Positions 57,043-64,000 of a stretch of 64,000 bases of DNA are shown piece by piece. The stretch is from Arthrobacter sp. NicSoilC5. GTDB taxonomy: Bacteria > Actinomycetota > Actinomycetes > Actinomycetales > Micrococcaceae. The stretch covers positions 3,534,001 through 3,598,000 of the forward strand of contig NZ_AP024660.1 in the NCBI RefSeq assembly GCF_019977395.1, written 5' to 3'. The position numbers and the translations under genes are program-made. The notes beneath the pieces are model-generated. The model saw only the letters and a list, made by a program, of their open reading frames with translations. It did not search any database and had not been told where the DNA came from. How positions within the stretch are numbered: the first letter of the stretch is position 1; every line of letters starts with the position of its first letter.

Positions 57043-57972
57043 ATGGAGCACATCGAGGCCGAACACCCCCGGCCACGCCACTTCCTACTCCACCTGAGCG
57101 ATCCCCACCTGTTGGGAGGTCCAGAACCCCTCTACGGAACCGTCGACAGCGAAGCCAGGCTTATCCAGCTCTTCGATGAAGTCAAAGCGTCCGGGGCCAG
57201 GCCGGAGGCCGTGATCTTCACGGGCGACCTTGCCGACAAGGGCGATGCCGAGGCGTACGTGAAGCTTCGGGCCATCGTCGAGCCGGCCTGCAAGGAGATG
57301 GGCGCCCAGGTCATCTGGGCCATGGGAAACCATGACGACCGGGCCAACTTCCGCAGGGGACTTCTTGACCAGCCCGGCAGTGACGCGCCGGTTGACCACA
57401 GCTACTTCATCAACGGGCTGCGGGTCATCACCCTGGACACCACCGTCCCGGGATTCCACCACGGCGAACTGAGTCCATCGCAGCTGGAGTGGCTGGCCCG
57501 CCAGCTGGAAACCCCTGCCCCGGACGGCACCATCCTGGCCCTCCACCACCCGCCGGTCCCGTCAGTGCTGGACCTCTCGGTGCTGGTGGAACTGCGCGAT
57601 CAGGCGTCCCTGGCCGCAGTAGTGCGTAATTCGGATGTCCGCACCATCCTGGCCGGACACCTGCACTACTCCACCACCGCGAGCTTCGCCGGCGTTCCCG
57701 TCTCGGTGGCGTCGGCTTCCTGCTACACCCAGGACCTTAATGTACCTGTGGGCGGAACCCGCGGGCAGGACGGCGGCCAGGCGTTCAACCTGGTGCACGT
57801 GTATGAACACACCATCGTGCACTCCGTGGTGCCGATGGGCAGTGCCCCCACCGTTGGCGAGTATGTGTCTCCCGAGGAGACGGCCCGGCGGCTGGAGGCT
57901 GCCGGGATTAGGATCCCGGAAACCACCAAGCAGCGCGGCAGCACCAAACTCGGGGTGCCTACCAGCCGGTAA
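57043..57972 (+). CDS. CpdA-like metallophosphoesterase
   Basis: 309 aa. Calcineurin-like phosphodiesterase: [50 protein letters not shown] and AGHLHYSTT give the five metal-ligand motifs, in the pattern of cyclic-AMP phosphodiesterase CpdA. The N-terminal 15 residues ([14 protein letters not shown]) are extra. Substrate could be cAMP, 2',3'-cyclic NMP or another diester. A terminator follows. Confidence 0.85.
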   Translation: MEHIEAEHPRPRHFLLHLSDPHLLGGPEPLYGTVDSEARLIQLFDEVKASGARPEAVIFTGDLADKGDAEAYVKLRAIVEPACKEMGAQVIWAMGNHDDRANFRRGLLDQPGSDAPVDHSYFINGLRVITLDTTVPGFHHGELSPSQLEWLARQLETPAPDGTILALHHPPVPSVLDLSVLVELRDQASLAAVVRNSDVRTILAGHLHYSTTASFAGVPVSVASASCYTQDLNVPVGGTRGQDGGQAFNLVHVYEHTIVHSVVPMGSAPTVGEYVSPEETARRLEAAGIRIPETTKQRGSTKLGVPTSR

Positions 57973-57987
57973 TACCGGCTCCACAGA

Positions 57988-58029
57988 GCACTGGGGCAGG
58001 CTCCCTGACGGAGCCTGCCCCAGTGCTTT
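57988..58029. terminator. bidirectional terminator
   Basis: Perfect 17-bp stem GCACTGGGGCAGGCTCC (57988-58004) / GGAGCCTGCCCCAGTGC (58010-58026), loop CTGAC, then TTT on the plus side. It separates the convergent CpdA-like and Stealth genes. Confidence 0.88.
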
Positions 58030-58057
58030 GGAAGTGAAGGGTCAATGGGCGGCCAGC

Positions 58058-59695
58058 CTACTTCTCCCAGGGTGCCTTGATGGGGAAGTACCTTTCCAGG
58101 AAGTCCGTCACCACTTCGGCGCGCTCGTCCGCGCTGACCTCAGGGAAGCTGCCGTCGTTCAGGCAGAAGAAATCCATGTTCCGCTTGGCCAGCAGCTTGG
58201 GCAGGTACTTCAGGCCCGAGCGCATGGTGGTGTCCACGTAGCGCACCTTCGCCGCAGTCTGCGTCACGGCGCGGCCGGTCAGCAGGGCGTAGTAGTGGTA
58301 GAAGGAATTGGTCACGGAGATGTTGTCCGCTGCACGGAACCGGCTGGCCGCCGTCTTGCGGAACTCCTCCGGGAACTCCTCCTCCATCTGGCCCACCACG
58401 CTCCGCCGCAGGGGCGCGGCAGTGTGCTCCAGGTGGCGGGTGGTGATCCGGCCGAACCGGTTCCACAGGAGCTTGCGGTTCACCCGGGCGGCGTTTTCGA
58501 ACCCGCTGCGCTCGGCATCGTTCTCGCCCAGGCCAATCCTGGTTTCCGCCTCGATGAACTTGGTGATGCCGCCGGGCGTGAAGAACATGTCCGGGCCCAC
58601 CGGCCGGCCAAAGAACATGTCGTCGTTGGAGTAGAGGAAGTGCTCGGACAGCCCCTCGATGTGCTGCAGCTGGCACTCCACAGCCTGTGAATTGTGCGTG
58701 GGCAGCACCGAGGGATCGGAGAAGAACTCCTCGCTCCGGACGATGGTGACGGAAGGGTGCTCCGCCAGCCAGGAAGGAGCGGGGGAGTCCGTGGCGATGA
58801 AGATCCGGCGGATCCAGGGCGCAAACATGTACACGGACCGCAGTGCGTACTTGAGTTCGTTGATCTGCCGGAACCGGGCCTCATGGTCGTCGCCTTCGCC
58901 CAGGACATGTCCCTTTTGCTGGGCGCGGCGGGCCGCGATGTATTCGGGGGAGCTGCCGTCCACCCAGGAGAACACGATGTCGATGTCGAAGCTGATGTCG
59001 CTGGCGTGGTCCGCAAACATGTTCTCGATGGTGGGCCACGTGTGTCCGTAACGCTCCACGGTGCCCCGGACCGCATCCTGGCGCAGCAGCGTCCTGCGGG
59101 TCAGGGAGTTCTCGATCGGAAGGATGAGCTGTTCTCCCTCGAAGGACCACAGCTCAATCTGGACGCCGGCAGAGGCGCCGAACTCGAAACCGCCCACCGG
59201 CTCCACCCGCGGCCGGTACAGCCGGAAGATGCGTCCCTGCCGGTTGGGGGACAGCTCGCCGTCCGCCACCAGGACGGACGTCTTCTTCTTCGCGTCCACG
59301 GTCATGGAGTAGAAGGGCTCGTCCCGGCATGCCTCCACCAGGGCAGTCCGGAGTTTCTTCCGATCCTTCCAGTCCAGGGCCAGCACGGGGCGGTCATTGT
59401 TGCCGCGGACCAGGAGGTACGACAGGCCGGCGTTCGCCAGGACGTTCCGCAGGAACAGCAGGTCTTCCACCATGGCCTGGTAGGGGGTCCTGGTGTCGTT
59501 AATCAGGGCATAGCGGCCCTTGTGCCGGACGACGTCGGCCCGGTGGCCCAGCCGCCGTTCTGCTGCTGCCGACGTGATTTCGGCGTGAAATTGTTCTTCC
59601 ACTGACGCCTGGGCGCCGTAGTAGACCTCGTCCTGGACCGGTGCTTCTGTAATGGTTGTCTCCGTGCTGGTGGAAGTGGGCATTCTTACCTGCAT
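58058..59695 (-). CDS. Stealth-family sugar-phosphotransferase
   Basis: 545 aa from the ATG at 59695; an ATG four codons later is also possible. Stealth domains are seen in order: CR1 DIDIVFSWVDGSSPEY, CR2 FRQINELKYALRSVYMFAPWIRRIFIATDSPAPSWLA ... SVTIVRSEEFFSDPSVLPTHNSQAVECQLQHIEGLSEHFLYSNDDMFFG, CR3 FGRITTRHLEHTAAPLRRSVVGQMEEEFPEEFRKTAASRFR and CR4 KYLPKLLAKRNMDFFCLNDG. These enzymes transfer hexose-1-phosphate units to build capsule or wall polymers. The HAD gene is upstream on the same strand. Confidence 0.88.
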   Translation of the reverse strand: MQVRMPTSTSTETTITEAPVQDEVYYGAQASVEEQFHAEITSAAAERRLGHRADVVRHKGRYALINDTRTPYQAMVEDLLFLRNVLANAGLSYLLVRGNNDRPVLALDWKDRKKLRTALVEACRDEPFYSMTVDAKKKTSVLVADGELSPNRQGRIFRLYRPRVEPVGGFEFGASAGVQIELWSFEGEQLILPIENSLTRRTLLRQDAVRGTVERYGHTWPTIENMFADHASDISFDIDIVFSWVDGSSPEYIAARRAQQKGHVLGEGDDHEARFRQINELKYALRSVYMFAPWIRRIFIATDSPAPSWLAEHPSVTIVRSEEFFSDPSVLPTHNSQAVECQLQHIEGLSEHFLYSNDDMFFGRPVGPDMFFTPGGITKFIEAETRIGLGENDAERSGFENAARVNRKLLWNRFGRITTRHLEHTAAPLRRSVVGQMEEEFPEEFRKTAASRFRAADNISVTNSFYHYYALLTGRAVTQTAAKVRYVDTTMRSGLKYLPKLLAKRNMDFFCLNDGSFPEVSADERAEVVTDFLERYFPIKAPWEK

Positions 59696-59771
59696 GATAG
59701 TCCTGCCTTGGTAACGGAAGGTTTCGCGGCGCTTTTGCGGCCGGGCGGGGCATCCCCCGCCCGGCAGGGAC

Positions 59772-60701
59772 TCAGGCGTCCAGCGCCTCCCGCCAGGCCC
59801 GCAGGAAGGCGCCGCCGGCGTCGTCGTGGATCACCGTGGACTCCAGCCCCAGGTCCGCTGCCGTCAGCACGGGGTAGGGCTTGCTGGGCACACCGTCCGC
59901 CGGCCGCACGTCCACGTGCTTCACGGGATGGTCGTTGTGGTGCAGCCAGTCCGCCATGGCGTAATCGGTGCGGGAATCGCCCACGGTCCGCCACGCCTGC
60001 GGGGTGATGCCCTGCGCCGCGAGGAGCTCCACCGCACGGCTGGCGCCCAGGTCCTTCCCCAGCCGCACGGACTCAATGTCCGTGGAAATAATGGTGGGAT
60101 CCACGCGGTAGTCCACCTCGTCGTCGGAATTCGGCACGTGGTGGTCAAGCCGGACAACGCCCAGCCCGTGGCGTGCCATGAGTTCCATCGCCTCGGCGTC
60201 GAACAGCTTCTGCTCCGCCAGGTAGTCAGCGCTGGGCACGTCGATGTGCTGCTCCACCGAGACCATGGCGCGCTTGGTTTCGTCAAAGAACATGTGGGCG
60301 GCATAGTCCTCCGCCACCAGCCGGCGGATGTCATCCCCGTACGCTGCCGGGACGGCGAGTTCCCGGTCCACGTGGATGGGGCCGGGGCCGGCGGACGTAT
60401 AGCTGAACCAGACCGCGCCCTTTTCACAGATGGCATGGATGACGGTTCCCGCCGGAATGCCGGCCGCGATCATCGGTTCCATGACCTGCTCGCGGATAAA
60501 GGCGTCGGAACGGCCGGTGTTGAAGATGACAGGAATCCCGGCTGCTGCGAGGGCCACCAGGTCCAGGATGATGGCGGGCTTGACGTCCCGTGTCACCGGG
60601 CTGGCCACCGGCCCGTCCACGTCCAGCAGGAGCGCCAGCGGCGGTGCGGACGGCAGGCGGATTCCGGGTGCGGACACGGCAGGGGACTCGGATACTGTCA
60701 T
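59772..60701 (-). CDS. HAD-superfamily phosphatase next to Stealth gene
   Basis: 309 aa. HAD motif I LLLDVDGPVASPVTRDVKP, where the usual DxD is D-x-D. Motif II IFNTGRSDAFI. Motif III/IV KDLGASRAVELLAAQGITPQAWRTVGDSRTDYAMADWL, a pattern seen in Cof/sucrose-phosphatase-like members. It lies 77 bp upstream of the Stealth gene on the same strand, so the two are likely co-expressed; removal of phosphate from a sugar-phosphate in polymer synthesis is plausible. Confidence 0.78.
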   Translation of the reverse strand: MTVSESPAVSAPGIRLPSAPPLALLLDVDGPVASPVTRDVKPAIILDLVALAAAGIPVIFNTGRSDAFIREQVMEPMIAAGIPAGTVIHAICEKGAVWFSYTSAGPGPIHVDRELAVPAAYGDDIRRLVAEDYAAHMFFDETKRAMVSVEQHIDVPSADYLAEQKLFDAEAMELMARHGLGVVRLDHHVPNSDDEVDYRVDPTIISTDIESVRLGKDLGASRAVELLAAQGITPQAWRTVGDSRTDYAMADWLHHNDHPVKHVDVRPADGVPSKPYPVLTAADLGLESTVIHDDAGGAFLRAWREALDA

Positions 60702-60846
60702 ACGTCCATTCTGTCAGCAGGACCGCCGCCGTCCCGTGCGGGCGCCCGCGGAGCAGGCCGTGTGGCGGTATGGTCACTGTTTGGCTACAACCTGGCGCGG
60801 GCCAGCCCTGCTACTTTCGCTGGGGCACCGCGGTGCCTACTGTGGC

Positions 60847-61149
60847 ATGGTGATATTCAAAGCTGTGGGCGAGGGCCGCCCTTACCCCGACCATGGTTAC
60901 AGCACTCCCAAGCAGTGGGCATCGCTGCCGCCGCGGCCGGTGCGGCTCGACGAACTGGTGACCACCAAGCGCACCCTGGACCTGGAAGCGCTGCTGGCGG
61001 AAGACTCCACATTTTTCGGTGACCTGTTCCCGCACGTGGTGCAGTACCAAGGGACCCTCTACCTGGAGGACGGACTCCACCGCGCAGTGCGGACCGCCCT
61101 GCACCAGCGCACCGCGATCCACGCCCGGGTCCTGGTGCTCGATGGCTAG
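60847..61149 (+). CDS. conserved actinobacterial protein (VapB-antitoxin label family)
   Basis: 100 aa from the ATG at 60847. The sequence MVIFKAVGEGRPYPDHGYSTPKQWASLPPRPVRLDELVTTKRTLDLEALLAEDSTFFGDLFPHVVQYQGTLYLEDGLHRAVRTALHQRTAIHARVL is strongly conserved among actinobacteria, often labelled VapB-type antitoxin, but no toxin gene is adjacent. The YLEDGLHRAVRTAL part also looks like a ParB-type loop. The downstream LytR_C gene overlaps it by 8 bp. Confidence 0.7.
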   Translation: MVIFKAVGEGRPYPDHGYSTPKQWASLPPRPVRLDELVTTKRTLDLEALLAEDSTFFGDLFPHVVQYQGTLYLEDGLHRAVRTALHQRTAIHARVLVLDG

Positions 61150-61816
61150 CAAGCGGCCAAAGGATCCCGGCATCCTGCATGGCCACCACGTTGTTTCCGG
61201 ACCTGAGCTGCGCGCCGCCATGGAAGCGGCAAGGGACGCCGACGAAACCGTCCGGGTCCGCCGCCGCGTGCTGCACGGCGTGGTGCTGGTCCTGCTCATC
61301 GGAGTGATCGCCGCAGGCATCATCGTTGCCCTGGCCATCATCAACGGCCGGCTGAAGCTGCCGTCGGCCGAGCCCGCCCGGACCCCGGTGTCATCCTGTC
61401 CGGCCCCAACGTTCGACTACACGCCCACCGATAAGATCAACCTCAACGTCTACAACTCCACCAGCCGGCCCGGCCTTGCCCGCTCCGTTGCGGACGAACT
61501 GCTGGCACGCAAGTTTGTGGTGGGGAACGTGTCGAATATCAACGCCGGCTACCGGGGCGTGGCTGCGGTGGTGTCAGGCGCCGCAGGCCAGGCGGAGGCG
61601 TTCACGGTGCAGCGCCATGTGCCCGGATCGGATTACTTCCAGGACGGCAGGACAGACGCCAGCGTGGACGTCATCCTGGCGCAGGATTACAAAGCGCTGG
61701 TCCCGCCGGAACTGGTGGACCAGACACCGGGAAAGCTCAGCTGCCCGCGGGAGAACCGGCGCACGGCGGACACGGACAAGCTGCCCGTCATGCCCGCCGC
61801 CGCTCCTACGCCCTGA
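61142..61816 (+). CDS. LytR C-terminal-domain membrane protein
   Basis: 224 aa from the ATG at 61142, overlapping the upstream gene. Cytoplasmic basic N-terminus, one membrane helix at about residues 42-64 (LHGVVLVLLIGVIAAGIIVALAII), then an external LytR_C domain (INLNVYNSTSRPGLARSVADELLARKFVVGNVSNINAGYRGVAAVVSG, SVDVILAQDYKALVPPELV). Such domains occur with cell-envelope assembly proteins. Substrate unknown. Confidence 0.82.
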   Translation: MASKRPKDPGILHGHHVVSGPELRAAMEAARDADETVRVRRRVLHGVVLVLLIGVIAAGIIVALAIINGRLKLPSAEPARTPVSSCPAPTFDYTPTDKINLNVYNSTSRPGLARSVADELLARKFVVGNVSNINAGYRGVAAVVSGAAGQAEAFTVQRHVPGSDYFQDGRTDASVDVILAQDYKALVPPELVDQTPGKLSCPRENRRTADTDKLPVMPAAAPTP

Positions 61817-61825
61817 CCGCCGGAC

Positions 61826-62476
61826 TCAGCCGGCCACAGCCGGGAGCTGTCCGACGCGCACGGGCCGGCCGCCGTCGTCGAACCTTGCACCGGCGCCCAA
61901 CTGGATGAAGCGCACGGTCCGCGCCACGCGCGCCTCCAGTTCGGCCGGCTCGTCGCTGCCCCTCGCGGCACTTGAGGACAAGGTGCCCAGGATGAGCTGG
62001 GACTGCTGGCCCACGTCCGCCACCGGCAGGTAGCCCTGCTCCATGCCGTCACGCAGGATGCCCTGCAGCAGGACGCTGAGCTCGCCCACATGGTCGGAGA
62101 GCTTGGCAAAGGACGACGGCGACAGCACCGCCCCCATGGCAGGCCCCGGCGGGAGGTGGCGGCGGCTGAGGTCAACCACCTGGGCACGGACGTACAGCGC
62201 CAGCCGCTCCACCGGGTTCTCCAAACGGTTCAGCGATTCGCGCAGGTCGGAGAGGAACTTCTCGGTCTCGTCCAGAGCGTAGGAGATCAGCAGTTCTTCG
62301 ATGTCCGCGTAGTAGTTGTACACGGCGGTGCGGCCCACACCTGCGTGCCGGGCCACATCCGTCATGGTCAGCCCCGGGAGGCCATGGGTGAAAAGGAGCT
62401 CGCCGAAAGCGGTGAGGATGCGGCGCTGGGTGTCCGCGCGTTGTTCGGCGTTGCTGGCCGCTGAAATCCTGGGCAT
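61826..62476 (-). CDS. TetR family transcriptional regulator
   Basis: 216 aa, convergent with the LytR_C gene 9 bp away. N-terminal TetR HTH: RADTQRRILTAFGELLFTHGLPGLTMTDVARHAGVGRTAVYNYYADIEELL. The C-terminal ligand domain is unrecognised. The ATG lies 6 nt after a TAAAGT box, so leaderless. Divergence from a target gene is not evident, since the next gene (DsbA-like) is on the same strand. Confidence 0.88.
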   Translation of the reverse strand: MPRISAASNAEQRADTQRRILTAFGELLFTHGLPGLTMTDVARHAGVGRTAVYNYYADIEELLISYALDETEKFLSDLRESLNRLENPVERLALYVRAQVVDLSRRHLPPGPAMGAVLSPSSFAKLSDHVGELSVLLQGILRDGMEQGYLPVADVGQQSQLILGTLSSSAARGSDEPAELEARVARTVRFIQLGAGARFDDGGRPVRVGQLPAVAG

Positions 62477-62482
62477 GCAGAC

Positions 62483-62488
62483 ACTTTA
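62483..62488 (-). promoter_or_regulatory. -10 box of leaderless tetR transcript
   Basis: TAAAGT on the minus strand with 6 nt to the ATG at 62476. Confidence 0.55.
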
Positions 62489-62511
62489 CCGCGATGTGTC
62501 AGTAAAAGATG

Positions 62512-63219
62512 CTAAACCGCGCAGCCGTCCGGGCCGCAGGCCTCAGCTTCGGAGGAATTGACCAGGACCAGCGGGTTGGCGTCCTGCCACGCCTGGTTAA
62601 GGGCAGCGGTGAACGTCTCCGTGGGCTGGGCGCCGGACAATCCGAACTTCCGGTCGATCACGAAGAACGGGACGCCGCTGATCCCGAGGCCCTGGGCCTC
62701 CTGGAAGTCGAACCGGACCTCGTCCGAGTACTTGTCGGTGGTGAAGAGTTCCTCCACCTCGCTGGCCGGCAGGCCCAGGTCCGCGCCCAAGGACGTGAGG
62801 TATTCCCGGCTGCCAATGTCCTTGCCGTGCTCAAAGTGGTCGCTGAGCAGGCGCTCCTTGGCCGCATCCTGCCTGGCGTGGGCCGCCGCGAGGTGGATCA
62901 GGCGGTGGGCGGTGAAACTGTTGGCCACCACAACCTTGTCGAACCGGTAGTCCAGGCCTTCACCCTTGCCCTGCTGCGCCACGTGCTCGAACATCTGCGA
63001 GACCTGCGGCGCCGGCATGCCCTTGCGGCTGCTCAGGTACTCCAGTTCGGTGCCGTCGTAGTGCTCCGGCAGTGTTGGGTCCAGCTGGTAGCTGCGCCAC
63101 ACCACGTCGACGGCTTCACGGTGGGGAAACGCTGCCAGGGCAGCCTCGAACCGGCGCTTGCCAATGAAACACCACGGGCATGCAACATCCGACCAGATCT
63201 CAATCTTCATGCCCTGCAT
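62512..63219 (-). CDS. DsbA family oxidoreductase (FrnE-like)
   Basis: 235 aa from the ATG at 63219. Thioredoxin-fold active site CPWC in SDVACPWCFIGKRRFEAAL, the helical insert typical of the FrnE group (LEYLSSRKGMPAPQVSQMFEHVAQQG, VVVANSFTAHRLIHLAAAHA), and the cis-Pro loop GVPFFVIDRKFGLSGAQPTETF. No signal peptide, so cytoplasmic, as in FrnE proteins linked to oxidative-stress resistance. Ends with a Cys pair (ACGPDGCAV), as some relatives do. Confidence 0.85.
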   Translation of the reverse strand: MQGMKIEIWSDVACPWCFIGKRRFEAALAAFPHREAVDVVWRSYQLDPTLPEHYDGTELEYLSSRKGMPAPQVSQMFEHVAQQGKGEGLDYRFDKVVVANSFTAHRLIHLAAAHARQDAAKERLLSDHFEHGKDIGSREYLTSLGADLGLPASEVEELFTTDKYSDEVRFDFQEAQGLGISGVPFFVIDRKFGLSGAQPTETFTAALNQAWQDANPLVLVNSSEAEACGPDGCAV

Positions 63220-63424
63220 AACCGGGCCGCCCTGGCGGCCATTCCGGCGCGTGCCGTGAGATGGGGCACATTCAGCCCTTGTGGCCGGGGCGATCCTGGG
63301 CAATAGTTCTGAGGTAGGTGAAGCAGACGCCATGGAAATGTCGAACACCGCGGGACAAGCATGTCCTGCGGATTTATGTGCCTGGCGGCTGGGGAGCTCG
63401 GGCCTCGTTTTCTGGAGGCCGGAT

Positions 63425-64000
63425 ATGCGTATCGGACTTATTGCAGGACCGTGGATTCCGATTCCACCGGTCACCTACGGCGGCATTGAAAGAGTCGTGG
63501 ACACCCTGGCGCGCGGGTTCGCCGCGGCCGGACATGAAGTGCTGCTGGCAGCCCCTTCGGAAAGTACCTGCCCCGTGCCGCAGGTACCCGGGATGCGGCC
63601 GGCATCCCGCGATGAACTGGGCCTCACGATGTCTGAGCTCAGCCATGTCATCCGCGCCTACAAGGGCCTCCAGGACGTGGATATCATCCATGACCACACC
63701 CTGGCAGGCCCCCTCTACGCGCATAGGCCTCCAAAGGTGCCGGTGGTGACCACCATCCACGGGCCGCTCCACCAGGACGCAGAGGACCTGTACCGGGCCA
63801 TGGGCCAGGACGTCGCCATCGTGGCGATATCGCGCGACCAGGCGTCCCATGCCCCGGAAGTCCCCGTCACGCAGGTGATCCATCACGGGATGGATGTTTC
63901 CGCTGTCCCTGTCGGAAGCGGACGCGGTGGTTACTTGTGCTTCGTGGGCCGGGCGTGCGAGGACAAGGGCCTGCTGGAGGCAATCACTATTGCGCGGCAG
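63425..64000 (+). CDS. glycosyltransferase family 4-like protein (3' end outside window)
   Basis: The frame is open for 192 codons from the ATG at 63425 (GGAGG upstream) to the window edge. GT-B fold N-terminal domain: MRIGLIAGPWIPIPPVTYGGIERVVDTLARGFAAAGHEVLLAAPS, and later DVDIIHDHTLAGPLYA, VVTTIHGPLHQD, then VIHHGMDVS and YLCFVGRACEDKGLLEAITIAR at the start of the second domain. Acceptor and donor unknown; it may join the Stealth-type polymer genes upstream. Confidence 0.85.
   Translation, partial: MRIGLIAGPWIPIPPVTYGGIERVVDTLARGFAAAGHEVLLAAPSESTCPVPQVPGMRPASRDELGLTMSELSHVIRAYKGLQDVDIIHDHTLAGPLYAHRPPKVPVVTTIHGPLHQDAEDLYRAMGQDVAIVAISRDQASHAPEVPVTQVIHHGMDVSAVPVGSGRGGYLCFVGRACEDKGLLEAITIARQ

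Noticed and set aside
60847..61149. Type II toxin-antitoxin system
   Set aside because: The protein family is often labelled a VapB antitoxin, but no PIN-domain or other toxin gene is adjacent; the neighbour encodes a LytR_C protein.

Overview
The window looks like chromosomal DNA from a high-GC actinobacterium of the Micrococcaceae, most likely Arthrobacter or Pseudarthrobacter. That placement is an inference. It rests on the high GC content, protein sequences typical of the group, the fbaA-DUF3151 pair, the purS-purQ-purL arrangement, a very long Ala/Pro-rich DnaX, and many leaderless promoters (TANNNT followed 6-7 nt later by ATG or GTG). Gene density is high. I see no prophage, insertion sequence, rRNA or CRISPR array. 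Both window ends cut genes: a DedA membrane protein at the left and a family-4 glycosyltransferase at the right.

Layout. 1-5.6 kb: DedA protein, a TipA-type MerR regulator with its own 19-bp-spacer promoter, cold-shock protein, and a response regulator/sensor kinase pair divergent from a secreted haem-binding protein (an HbpS-SenS-SenR-like set) followed by an ankyrin lipoprotein. 5.7-10.8 kb: an acetoacetate/short-chain fatty acid utilisation operon (CoA-transferase A, AtoE permease, CoA-transferase B, thiolase) divergent from an IclR regulator. 10.8-24.4 kb: nadE, an FAD oxidoreductase in frame with pyrE without a stop codon, a GAF-ANTAR regulator, HAD hydrolase, SpoU methyltransferase, fbaA, a UDG-like protein, a core-MetE-type methyltransferase under a SAM riboswitch, an M14 carboxypeptidase whose signal peptide looks frameshifted, and purA. 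24.5-32.5 kb: a DUF1508 protein, a sigma factor with a membrane partner, and a second SAM-riboswitch operon (acs, sfnG, metY, CoA-binding protein) beside a divergent second CoA-binding protein.

32.5-40 kb: a 2OG-Fe(II) oxygenase, a run of small conserved genes, a DUF559-type gene bracketed by two inverted copies of a palindromic repeat, and purL-purQ-purS. 40-46.7 kb: a 1043-aa secreted subtilase next to two Streptomyces subtilisin inhibitor (SSI)-like proteins, a protein of the family labelled 3-methyladenine glycosylase, an OhrR/MarR repressor with a palindromic operator, and two small paralogous proteins. 46.7-53.5 kb: lysC, recR, dnaX, the SRP RNA gene and tRNA-Ser(GGA). 53.5-64 kb: an MpaB-family (DUF2236) protein, an M23 peptidase with a long Pro/Thr-rich tail, glutathione peroxidase, a CpdA-like phosphodiesterase, a Stealth-family sugar-phosphotransferase with a HAD phosphatase, a LytR_C-domain protein, a TetR regulator, a FrnE-like DsbA protein and a glycosyltransferase.

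The most interesting loci are the repeat-flanked DUF559 gene, the SAM-riboswitch acs-sfnG-metY operon, the subtilase with SSI-type inhibitors, and the FAD oxidoreductase-PyrE fusion frame. Functional calls come from recognising protein families by eye; no database search was run.
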